A model generated the notes under the pieces. That model searched no databases and was not told the DNA's origin. It was given only the letters and a program-made list of their open reading frames with translations. The position numbers and the translations under genes were made by a program. A DNA stretch of 64,000 nucleotides. Origin: Parvicella tangerina (GTDB lineage: Bacteria; Bacteroidota; Bacteroidia; Flavobacteriales_D; Parvicellaceae). Positions 24,632 through 32,189 of this stretch are shown here, piece after piece. Location of the stretch: contig NZ_OU015584.1 in assembly GCF_907165195.1 (NCBI RefSeq), positions 248,001 through 312,000 of the forward strand, given 5' to 3'. How positions within the stretch are numbered: position 1 is the first letter of the stretch; every line of letters starts with the position of its first letter.

Positions 24632-25759
24632 TTAAAGATTATTGTAGACGTTCAACAATTGATCAGTTAAGATCGTAGGTTCAAACTTTTTGACATACTC
24701 TTTACCAGATGTGATCATTTCTTCTCGAAGATTGGTATCACTTAGCACCAAGTCAATGGCTTCTCCTATTTCTTCAGGATCATCAGGGTCAATAAACTTC
24801 GATTTGCTCCCTGCCGCTTCAGAAAAGCAGCCTCCATTGGAAGTAATTACAGGAACTCCTGAATGCAAAGCTTCTATGATTGGAATTCCAAAGCCCTCAA
24901 AATGAGAGGGGTAAACGAAAACATTTGCCATTTGATAGATGGCTGGTAACTCCTCAATAGAAACATTTTTAAGAAAGATAATCCGGTTTGGATCGATCTT
25001 TAATTTTTGCATTTGTACCTTAAGAAAATTATAATATTTCGTTTTTTTCCCCACAACTACAATCGGCAAATTGTTTTGCATGGAGAGGGTAGCTTGAATT
25101 AAACCATACAGGTTTTTTCTCGTCTCAATCGTTCCTACATTAAGAATAAAGTCATCTGGAAGATCAAACTTTTCTTTAATATGTATTTTTATTTCATTTG
25201 AGTAGTCTTTCTTAAAATTCTCATGACATGTTTGATAGATGACCTCAATTTTTTCTTCAGGAATACCATAGAACTCTACGATGTCTCGTTTCGTTTGTTC
25301 TGAAATTGCAATAATCCGATTTGAATTTTTACAGGCGTATTTAAACTTGGTATTGTAAATTCTTCGATCGATTGCTTTATAGTTTCTCGGGTATCGTTTA
25401 AAGATGAGATCATGAATCGTTACCACATATTTGATCTTGCTGCCACTTCCTTTCCTGGGGATTTCATTACTTAACCCATGAAAGATATCGATGTGATCCT
25501 GGTCAAGTGTTTTTTCAAGATTTATGGAACGCCATAGTCCTTTGAAAGTCTTGTCTACCTGATTTTTAGGCGTGGTCACGGTGACGTTGTTATGCTGCCC
25601 TATAAACTTAACGCTTGGAATTTTTGTGATTTTTGGAGTGTAGAGAAAATAGTCGTTTTCTGGAGCAATGTCCAAAACGCTTTTTAGGAGGTCTCTGGAA
25701 TAGTTACCAAGTCCAGTGTAATTTTGGTAGGCTCTTTTAGCATCGTATCCAATTCTCAT
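24632..25759 (-). CDS. family 1/4 glycosyltransferase (GT-B)
   Basis: A 375-aa GT-B glycosyltransferase. The N-terminal half starts RIGYDAKRAYQNYTGLGNYSRDLLK, and the C-terminal half has the nucleotide-sugar motif HFEGFGIPIIEALHSGVPVITS and the acidic E-x7-E arrangement of GT4 enzymes. It is cytosolic and probably adds a sugar to a polysaccharide or lipid carrier; donor and acceptor are unknown. It is the first gene of an apparent operon with tsaC and cca. A promoter box with a 26-nt leader lies upstream. Confidence 0.88.
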   Translation of the reverse strand: MRIGYDAKRAYQNYTGLGNYSRDLLKSVLDIAPENDYFLYTPKITKIPSVKFIGQHNNVTVTTPKNQVDKTFKGLWRSINLEKTLDQDHIDIFHGLSNEIPRKGSGSKIKYVVTIHDLIFKRYPRNYKAIDRRIYNTKFKYACKNSNRIIAISEQTKRDIVEFYGIPEEKIEVIYQTCHENFKKDYSNEIKIHIKEKFDLPDDFILNVGTIETRKNLYGLIQATLSMQNNLPIVVVGKKTKYYNFLKVQMQKLKIDPNRIIFLKNVSIEELPAIYQMANVFVYPSHFEGFGIPIIEALHSGVPVITSNGGCFSEAAGSKSKFIDPDDPEEIGEAIDLVLSDTNLREEMITSGKEYVKKFEPTILTDQLLNVYNNL

Positions 25760-25785
25760 CTTGTGACGTGTCTTCTAGTTAAACT

Positions 25786-25793
25786 CAAAAGTA
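25786..25793 (-). promoter_or_regulatory. promoter -7 box of the glycosyltransferase-tsaC-cca operon
   Basis: Minus-strand TACTTTTG, exact TAnnTTTG, 26 nt before ATG 25759. Confidence 0.5.
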
Positions 25794-25881
25794 GGAAGAA
25801 TTTTGAAAAAGGAATTTTATACCTTTCAAAAGACACAACTTTTTAGCAATTTTGGAGTTTCTAAGTAAATAACTGGATAAC

Positions 25882-28191
25882 TTGAAGCATACCCTCACAA
25901 CAAAAAAACTCAGAAAGACCTTACTTCTTCTTGTGCTTTTTCTTTTTTCTAATTTCTTACGGTCACAAAAGGTCGGAGTAGTACTTAGTGGTGGAGGAGC
26001 TTTAGGATATGCTCATATAGGGGTGCTTATGGCACTCGAGGAGAATAATATTCCAATTGACTACATTGCGGGAACAAGTGCTGGAGCATTAGTGGGGAGT
26101 ATGTACGTGGCAGGTTGGTCCCCCTGGGTTATGGATAGTTTGGTGATGACAGAAAAGTATCAATTGATGTCCTCTGGAGGAATAGAGTACCAATTTGACC
26201 ATTTCTTTAGGAAACCTGAGCCTGAAGCATCCTGGATCGATGTCAAATTGACGAAAGATTTGTCTTTGAAAAAAATTGTACCAACTAACTTTACTGATCC
26301 CGTGCTTTTAGATTACGAGAGTATGGCTGGGTACAGTAATGTGAGTGCTGAAGCGGGCTATAATTTCGATAGTTTGTTTGTGCCTTTTCGGTGTGTTGCT
26401 GCAGATGTACAAAGTAAATCTCCTGTAATTTTTAAGGAAGGTCATCTCAATCAGGCGGTGAGGGCTTCAATGACTTATCCAGGATATCTAAAACCCATTA
26501 AGGTAAATGGAAGACTCATGTTTGATGGGGGACTTTACAATAACTTTCCAACGGATGTGATGTATGATGAGTTCTTCCCAGATATCATTATTGGAGTTGA
26601 TTTTTCTGATTCAACTTCTGGCCCTGATGAAGATGATGTGTTTTCTCAGATTAGATCAATGATCATAGACCGCGACCCTACGTCTATCATTTGTCAGAAT
26701 GGTGTATTGATCAAACCAGATGAGACCATAAGTATATTTGGGTTTGATGAGGGAGATAAGGCTATTAAGGCGGGCTATGATGCAACAATCGCTATTATTG
26801 ATTCCCTGAAAATGTTGATTCCAAGAGAAGTTAGTAAGGAAGAAGTTGCAGCAAAAAGAGCAAAGTATCTGCAGTCGCTAGATCCTATTATTATTGAGGA
26901 TGTTGAGATAGAAGGTGTAAATAAAAACATCGCGAAGTACATCGAAAAATCCATTTTTTATAACGACAATGAACTTGATCTGAAGACCTTAAAAAAGCGT
27001 TATTTTCGATTGGTGTCAGATAGTAAACTTAAATTCATTTATCCACTTGCCAAAATTAACCCCGAAACGGGTAAATACAAATTGCATTTGGACGTTTACA
27101 CGGAAAAACCTTTCTCGGTAAAGTTTGGAGGAGTGATCAGTTCAAAGCCAATAAATACGGGCTACGTAGGGCTTAAATACGCTAGGCTTGGTAGAGTTGG
27201 TTTTCAGGCCACTGGAGAAAGTTCGTTTGGAAAGTATTATGGTTCAGCAAAACTGGCAGGACAACTTGATTTTAATTTCAAAATCCCTTTCTCGGTAGAG
27301 GCTTTTTTTACCTTGAACAGGTTTGACTATTTTAAGAGTTTTGCTACTTTCTTTGAAGAGTCAAAACCCTCATTTATTATTGAAAACGACCGTTATGCAG
27401 GTGTCAACGTCTTTGCTCCTATCGATTATTTTGGTAGGGTGGAAGCGGGGTACTCTTACGGAATGATTGAGAACAGTTATTATCAAACTTCAGCGTTTAC
27501 GCCAAGTGATACATCAGATGTTACTGATTTAACGGGTAGCCTTTTTCATCTGGGGTATGCGCAAAGTAGCCTTAACAGAAAACAATTTGCTTCAGAAGGT
27601 GGAGCGATTTCGTTAAAACTGAATTATTTTATGGGTGTTGAGAATACCACTCCTGGAAGTACTGCTGTGTTAACGATTCCTACGAACCAACGAGAGCAAG
27701 AATTTTTCAATGCTCGACTAAAGGCTCAAAAATACTTTGACATTGGTCAGACACTTCATTATGGGCTAAGTTTTGACGGAAGCTTTTATTTTACGGAGAA
27801 GTTTCTCGACAATTACACAGCGACCATAATCAATTCTCCCATATTTCAGCCGATACCAGAAAGCAGGTCGTTGTTTCTTCAAAACTATGCATCGCACAAC
27901 TTTGTAGGATTGGGAACTCAGCTGATCTATAATATTTCTGACAATATTGATCTGAGAGGTGAAGGTTATGCATTTGTACCTTTTTACCGAATCGATAAAA
28001 ACAAATATAATCAGCCTTTCTATAGTAATGATTTGTATAATATTTCCTGGATTGGTTCAGGGAATTTAATCTACCACTCTCCGCTTGGACCACTTGGTGC
28101 TTCGTTGAACTATTATCAAGGGAAAGATCGTCCGTGGAGCTTCTTGGTTACATTTGGGTATATTCTGCACAATAAAAGATTTCTGAAGTAA
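25882..28191 (+). CDS. patatin-like phospholipase fused to an outer-membrane beta-barrel
   Basis: A 769-aa protein with a signal peptide ending about residue 29 (LVLFLFSNFLRSQ), then a patatin domain: oxyanion loop SGGGALG (36-42), nucleophile S66 in GTSAG and dyad Asp D215 in DGG. Residues about 320-400 look like a POTRA-type domain (VEIEGVNKNIAKYIEKS), and the C-terminal 370 residues alternate like a 16-strand BamA/TpsB-type barrel. This is the plan of type Vd (PlpD-like) autotransporters, so the lipase should be exported across the outer membrane. The start codon is TTG at 25882; no ATG is available ahead of the signal peptide. Confidence 0.85.
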   Translation: MKHTLTTKKLRKTLLLLVLFLFSNFLRSQKVGVVLSGGGALGYAHIGVLMALEENNIPIDYIAGTSAGALVGSMYVAGWSPWVMDSLVMTEKYQLMSSGGIEYQFDHFFRKPEPEASWIDVKLTKDLSLKKIVPTNFTDPVLLDYESMAGYSNVSAEAGYNFDSLFVPFRCVAADVQSKSPVIFKEGHLNQAVRASMTYPGYLKPIKVNGRLMFDGGLYNNFPTDVMYDEFFPDIIIGVDFSDSTSGPDEDDVFSQIRSMIIDRDPTSIICQNGVLIKPDETISIFGFDEGDKAIKAGYDATIAIIDSLKMLIPREVSKEEVAAKRAKYLQSLDPIIIEDVEIEGVNKNIAKYIEKSIFYNDNELDLKTLKKRYFRLVSDSKLKFIYPLAKINPETGKYKLHLDVYTEKPFSVKFGGVISSKPINTGYVGLKYARLGRVGFQATGESSFGKYYGSAKLAGQLDFNFKIPFSVEAFFTLNRFDYFKSFATFFEESKPSFIIENDRYAGVNVFAPIDYFGRVEAGYSYGMIENSYYQTSAFTPSDTSDVTDLTGSLFHLGYAQSSLNRKQFASEGGAISLKLNYFMGVENTTPGSTAVLTIPTNQREQEFFNARLKAQKYFDIGQTLHYGLSFDGSFYFTEKFLDNYTATIINSPIFQPIPESRSLFLQNYASHNFVGLGTQLIYNISDNIDLRGEGYAFVPFYRIDKNKYNQPFYSNDLYNISWIGSGNLIYHSPLGPLGASLNYYQGKDRPWSFLVTFGYILHNKRFLK

Positions 28192-28233
28192 GTAAAAATC
28201 GCTATTTTGTGTCACATTTTAAATCTTTAAACT

Positions 28234-28767
28234 ATGATGATATTAGCTTGGATAGGGGTAGGTCTGTTTGGATTAGCCTTGATCATTGTTATAATTGGCT
28301 TCCTGATGCCCAAGCAGGCATATATGAAGAGAGAAGTTATCATCAACTCTGATAAGCAGACGATCTTTGCTTATGCAAATGATCTTAAAAAGTTTGTTGA
28401 GAACTGGTCACCATGGACAGAAAAAGATCCTGATATGGAGACAATCTATGAAGGAGCTGATGCTGGTGTAGGAGCCGTTTATAAATGGAAGGGTGATAAA
28501 AAGAAAGTGGGGTATGGAACTATGAAAATCGTTGAGTCCGTACCTGACGAGAAGGTAGTTAGTTTTTTGAACTTTGGAGGTAGAGGAGATGCAGAGGTAA
28601 CGCTGAGGTTGGAAGGAAGTGATGGAGAAGTTAAAGCTATTTGGGAATACGCTGCGGATAATGGTAATAATCCAATAGCAAGAATATTTGGGTCCATGAT
28701 GGATAAATTTCTCGGTCCAGACTTTGAAAAAGGATTGAAAAAGTTGAAGGAGGTTTGTGAAGATTGA
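28234..28767 (+). CDS. SRPBCC (polyketide cyclase-like) family membrane protein
   Basis: A 177-aa protein with one N-terminal TM helix (AWIGVGLFGLALIIVIIGFL) and a START/SRPBCC-type domain (KREVIINSDKQTIFAYANDLKKFVENWSPWTEKDP, about 31-65, up to the C-terminal helix). This matches the polyketide_cyc2-like proteins that bind a hydrophobic ligand. Substrate is unknown. The start is the tandem ATGATG at 28234. The stop codon lies one base before the left arm of the four-helix-bundle cassette. Confidence 0.75.
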   Translation: MMILAWIGVGLFGLALIIVIIGFLMPKQAYMKREVIINSDKQTIFAYANDLKKFVENWSPWTEKDPDMETIYEGADAGVGAVYKWKGDKKKVGYGTMKIVESVPDEKVVSFLNFGGRGDAEVTLRLEGSDGEVKAIWEYAADNGNNPIARIFGSMMDKFLGPDFEKGLKKLKEVCED

Positions 28768-28768
28768 A

Positions 28769-28803
28769 GTAAAACGTAATTTGTAAAATGTATAACGTTT
28801 TAC
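28769..28803. repeat. left arm: inverted repeat GTAAAACGT / ACGTTTTAC
   Basis: A perfect 9-bp inverted repeat (28769-28777 with 28795-28803, 17-nt spacer). The same sequence recurs in the right arm (29192-29200 and 29213-29222) on the other side of the small gene. Confidence 0.8.
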
Positions 28804-28825
28804 CGAATGAGAAGAGTATCAGGTT

Positions 28826-29176
28826 ATGAATAACTTTAAAGAATTGAATGTATGGAAAGAGGCTATTTCTATGGCTTCCGAAGTTTATTCATTTTGTAAA
28901 CGACTTCCACAAGAGGAGAAGTTTGGTATAATTTCACAGATACAAAGATCCTCAGTTTCTGTCAGCTCGAATATTGCTGAAGGGGCGGGTAGAAACAACA
29001 AAGGAGAGTTTTACCATTTTTTAGGAATTGCTCGAGGATCTGCGAGCGAAACAATGTCCTTACTATATTTGTGTATTGAAGTTGGATTTTCAAACGAATC
29101 TGAATTGACTGATTTAATAGATAAAATAGACAAGATTCAAAATATGATATTTAGATTACAACAGTCTTTGAAATAA
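28826..29176 (+). CDS. four-helix-bundle protein (S23 / bAvd-like family)
   Basis: A 116-aa helical protein. It shows the family pattern: N-terminal FKELNVWKEAISMASEVYSF, then SQIQRSSVSVSSNIAEGAGR and the C-terminal FYHFLGIARGSASETMSLL. It is homologous to the S23 proteins encoded in 23S rRNA intervening sequences and to the accessory variability determinant of diversity-generating retroelements, but no rRNA, reverse transcriptase or template repeat is present. Free-standing copies are frequent in Bacteroidota; their function is unknown, and RNA or nucleic-acid binding is assumed. It is enclosed by inverted GTAAAACGTA arms. Confidence 0.9.
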   Translation: MNNFKELNVWKEAISMASEVYSFCKRLPQEEKFGIISQIQRSSVSVSSNIAEGAGRNNKGEFYHFLGIARGSASETMSLLYLCIEVGFSNESELTDLIDKIDKIQNMIFRLQQSLK

Positions 29177-29191
29177 GAATAGTTACTCAAA

Positions 29192-29222
29192 ACGTTTTAC
29201 GTCTTTTCGGAATACGTTTTAC
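29192..29222. repeat. right arm: two direct copies of ACGTTTTAC
   Basis: Direct copies at 29192-29200 and 29214-29222; the second, as TACGTTTTAC (29213-29222), is the reverse complement of the left-most ten bases of the cassette. Confidence 0.8.
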
Positions 29223-29234
29223 AATAAAAGAAAC

Positions 29235-30443
29235 ATGAAAGCAGCATACATTTTAGACGCAATTAGAACACCCGTTGGTAATTTTGGAGGAACACTGGCT
29301 CCTGTGAGAGCAGATGATTTAGGTGCAATTGTAATGAAAGAGTTGGTGAACCGAAATCCTTCTATGGATGTGAATGAAATTGAAGATGTGCTTTTTGGTT
29401 GTGCGAATCAAGCAGGTGAGGATAACAGAAACGTAGCAAGAATGTCTTTGCTTTTAGCTGGACTTCCAACAACGATTGGTGGAGAAACGGTGAATAGACT
29501 ATGTTCTTCAGGAATGGCGTCAACTATTAATGCGCACAGAGCAATTGCCATGGGAGATGGTGACCTCTATATCACAGGAGGTTTAGAACACATGACCAGA
29601 GGACCTTGGGTAATTTCTAAGGTATCCAAGCCTTTTGGTAGGGATGCAGAGATGCACGATTCCTCATTTGGATGGCGCTTTGTTAATCCCAAGATGAAGG
29701 AGATGTATGGTGTTGATGGAATGGGAGTCACTGCAGAGAACTTAGTGGAGATGTATAACATCAGCAGAGAAGACCAAGATCAATTTGCGTATTGGTCTCA
29801 GATGAAAGCTGCCAAAGCACAACAATCAGGAAGATTAGCAGAGGAAATTATTCCGGTATCTATTCCTCAGAGAAAGAAAGATCCAATCATTTTTGATCAG
29901 GATGAATTCATCAAACCAAATACTACGCTTGAAAAATTAGGAACACTTAGAGCGGTTTTCAAAAGAGAAGGAGGAAGTGTAACTGCAGGAAATGCTTCTG
30001 GGTTAAATGATGGTGCAGCAGCAATTCTTTTGGGTTCTGAAGAAGCTGCAAAGAGAAATGGATTAACACCTAAGGCTAGAATTGTGAGTAGTGCCGTGGC
30101 AGGTGTTGAGCCAAGAATTATGGGAATCGGACCTGTTGAAGCCAGTAGAAAAGCGTTGAAAAGAGCCGGTTTAACAATGGATCAAATGGATATCATTGAA
30201 CTCAATGAAGCATTTGCCGCACAAAGTTTAGCTTGTACGAGAGCAATGGGATTAGCAGATAATGACCCAAGAATTAACCCTAATGGTGGAGCGATCGCTA
30301 TCGGTCACCCTCTTGGAATGACGGGAGCTAGAATTCTACAAACGGCTAGCATTGAGTTACATAAGCAAAATAAGAAATACGCTTTGGTGACGATGTGTAT
30401 TGGAGTTGGACAAGGATACGCAACTGTGATCGAAAGAGTATAA
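29235..30443 (+). CDS. thiolase (acetyl-CoA acyltransferase)
   Basis: A 402-aa thiolase. It has the acyl-enzyme Cys in NRLCSSGMAS (about residue 90), the GHPLGMTGAR His motif and the C-terminal second Cys in CIGVGQG. The length and a QAGEDNRNVARMSLLLAGLP block are close to the beta-ketoadipyl-CoA/3-ketoacyl-CoA thiolase group. It should cleave a 3-ketoacyl-CoA with CoA, in fatty-acid or aromatic degradation; no other beta-oxidation gene is in the window. It follows the four-helix-bundle cassette and is 17 nt upstream of the DUF1801-like gene. Confidence 0.93.
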   Translation: MKAAYILDAIRTPVGNFGGTLAPVRADDLGAIVMKELVNRNPSMDVNEIEDVLFGCANQAGEDNRNVARMSLLLAGLPTTIGGETVNRLCSSGMASTINAHRAIAMGDGDLYITGGLEHMTRGPWVISKVSKPFGRDAEMHDSSFGWRFVNPKMKEMYGVDGMGVTAENLVEMYNISREDQDQFAYWSQMKAAKAQQSGRLAEEIIPVSIPQRKKDPIIFDQDEFIKPNTTLEKLGTLRAVFKREGGSVTAGNASGLNDGAAAILLGSEEAAKRNGLTPKARIVSSAVAGVEPRIMGIGPVEASRKALKRAGLTMDQMDIIELNEAFAAQSLACTRAMGLADNDPRINPNGGAIAIGHPLGMTGARILQTASIELHKQNKKYALVTMCIGVGQGYATVIERV

Positions 30444-30460
30444 TGTAAACTACCCCACAG

Positions 30461-31054
30461 ATGACGGAAAAAGTACAGAAAGCAATTGACAAGATTCTAT
30501 CGGATAAATCAGCTGAAATCAAGGAACTGTTCATGGAGATCAGAGAGATTTTAGCTAATCACGATGATCGATTGACGGAAGGAGTGAAGTGGGGAATGCC
30601 TAGTTATGATTGTAAGACGATTGTAGCAGGGCTAGGGGGCTTTAAGAATCATGTGTCGATCTGGTTTCACAAAGGAGCCATCATGAAAGATGAATTGGGG
30701 TTGTTTGTTCCAGGAGAGAGTAAGGAAATGCGTCAGATCAAGTATGAGCCAGGGGATGAGATTAATGTGGAGGGGATAAAGGTTTACTTGGATGAAGCAA
30801 TAGAGCTAAACGTAGCTGGAATTAAGATTGCAAAAGCCAAAAGCAAAGCAGAAAAAGTTTTCGTTGATTCTTCTGATTTTATGGAGCAATTAGTAAAGCA
30901 CAAAGAGGCAAGTGCCTTTTTTAATGGGTTGACAACAAGTCAGCAAAATAACTTTACGTCCTACATCGAAGAAGCCAAGCAAGAAGCGACCAAACAAAAG
31001 CGGATAGCCCGATCCATAGAAAGGTTGTCTAAAGGCTTTAAAACTACTTACTAG
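30461..31054 (+). CDS. DUF1801 / YdeI-like protein
   Basis: A 197-aa cytoplasmic protein. The N-terminal 120 residues fit DUF1801 (LFMEIREILANHDDRLTEGVKWGMPSY; VSIWFHKGA). The C-terminal 60 residues fit the YdeI/OmpD-associated helical domain (FFNGLTTSQQNNFTSYIEEAKQEATKQKRI). Function is unknown. It starts 17 nt after the thiolase, so it may be co-transcribed. Its last 11 bases overlap the 3' end of the AlgJ-like gene on the other strand. Confidence 0.8.
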   Translation: MTEKVQKAIDKILSDKSAEIKELFMEIREILANHDDRLTEGVKWGMPSYDCKTIVAGLGGFKNHVSIWFHKGAIMKDELGLFVPGESKEMRQIKYEPGDEINVEGIKVYLDEAIELNVAGIKIAKAKSKAEKVFVDSSDFMEQLVKHKEASAFFNGLTTSQQNNFTSYIEEAKQEATKQKRIARSIERLSKGFKTTY

Positions 31055-32189
31055 GATAATAAGCTTCATAGAGCTGATCTATAAACCCAAAGGCAAACTT
31101 ATAGAGATTAGCATCTGTGGAGAGAAGAATGATCACATCGCTTTTTTCTACCTCTTTTCTTACGTCAATGTCTTTAGGGTTAATGGGTTCTTCCCCCTCT
31201 TGATAGATTTGTTCGTTATAGTACCAGAATTGTCCCTGATTAAAGTAATCACGGCTCAATCCCCAGTTATAAACTCCCCAGAAATAACTATCAGCTACCG
31301 TGCTTACTATCAAGTTTGCTTCAGTTCCACTAGTTTCTTTATGAATGGCAGGATAACCCATTTCAAGATCAGGAATATTAAAGAAAAGATTCATTCCGTC
31401 TTCGATATCGTCATCCGTGTCCATCATTTCAGTCGACTTGTTAACCGTATCTATAACTAAGTTGGGGTATTTACAAGAACAGATAGACTCCAGATAATTC
31501 AGTAAAGAATCTGCAGCCAGCACTTCCCCATACTTACTCCAGTGAATCCCTGTTTTAGGCATTAATGGATAAGGAGAGGTTGTTTTCATAGATCTAAACC
31601 ATTGATGAAAATCCAAAAAATGCAAGTCAGTTTTGGAAATAATCTTTTTATAGGTTTCGTAATTGGTCGTGTCTTTTTGATATGGATTGAAACGATCTGG
31701 AATATACTCCGGATAAAAACTCGCTTTCCCAGGAGCAAAAAGTATTATTAATGACTTGTCTAACTTTTCTAGAGTGTCTGAAATAGCAACCATTTTATCT
31801 ACCTTTTCTTGAATAGCTGTTCTCCCCACGTAATCTCGCCCCAAATAAGCTTTGATGTAATTCTCTTCATACAAATAACCCTCATTACCTATGATTACTC
31901 CGTTTGCGACTGCTACATTATAGAACCAATAGTGAATTTGATTATGAATTTTCACCAGCGAAGGTCTGAATCCAGCAGTTTCTTTAAGATAAGTTTGCAC
32001 GCTGTCCTGATAGGATCCCTCCCACCAATTTTCAAGGCTAAAACTTGGCTTTATAGGATCTACAATCGCACCTTTTAAAGGTTCCTCTTCAAAAATCTTA
32101 AACTTCTTTTGAAAGGCAGGAATGATCATCAACCCTAGCAAACCAAGGAAAAGAAAAGTCTTAATGATATTTGTATTCTTTTCGTTCAT
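31044..32189 (-). CDS. AlgJ/AlgX-like SGNH-fold O-acetylation protein
   Basis: A 381-aa protein with an N-terminal signal anchor (FLFLGLLGLMIIPAFQ), then an extracytoplasmic region. Several blocks fit the AlgJ/AlgX/DHHW family: IGNEGYLYEENYIKAYLG near residue 100 and MPKTGIHWSKYGEVLAAD near 210, the latter being the HW-containing catalytic block. In alginate and related systems these proteins pass acetyl groups from an MBOAT partner to a polymer outside the membrane. The start codon overlaps the stop of the MBOAT gene by one base (TAATG). No polymer-synthesis gene is next to it, so the acceptor is unknown. Confidence 0.75.
   Translation of the reverse strand: MNEKNTNIIKTFLFLGLLGLMIIPAFQKKFKIFEEEPLKGAIVDPIKPSFSLENWWEGSYQDSVQTYLKETAGFRPSLVKIHNQIHYWFYNVAVANGVIIGNEGYLYEENYIKAYLGRDYVGRTAIQEKVDKMVAISDTLEKLDKSLIILFAPGKASFYPEYIPDRFNPYQKDTTNYETYKKIISKTDLHFLDFHQWFRSMKTTSPYPLMPKTGIHWSKYGEVLAADSLLNYLESICSCKYPNLVIDTVNKSTEMMDTDDDIEDGMNLFFNIPDLEMGYPAIHKETSGTEANLIVSTVADSYFWGVYNWGLSRDYFNQGQFWYYNEQIYQEGEEPINPKDIDVRKEVEKSDVIILLSTDANLYKFAFGFIDQLYEAYYPSK

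Larger units (their letters stand above)
28769..29222. mobile_element. 454-bp four-helix-bundle gene cassette with inverted terminal arms
   Basis: The left end is GTAAAACGTA (28769-28778) and the right end is its exact reverse complement TACGTTTTAC (29213-29222). Inner copies of ACGTTTTAC lie at 28795-28803 and 29192-29200, so each flank also contains an AACGTTTT segment. The single gene inside (28826-29176) encodes a four-helix-bundle protein. The left arm starts one base after the upstream stop codon, and the right arm ends 12 bases before the next ATG. I see no transposase. Calling it mobile is an inference from the symmetric ends and exact intergenic fit. Confidence 0.45.

Noticed and set aside
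28826-29176. Diversity-generating retroelement or rRNA intervening sequence, because of the bAvd/S23 family
   Set aside because: No reverse transcriptase, template/variable repeats or 23S rRNA are in the window.
28769-29222. Short repeats taken as a CRISPR array
   Set aside because: There are only four copies of nine bases in mixed orientation, with a coding gene between and no spacer pattern or cas gene.
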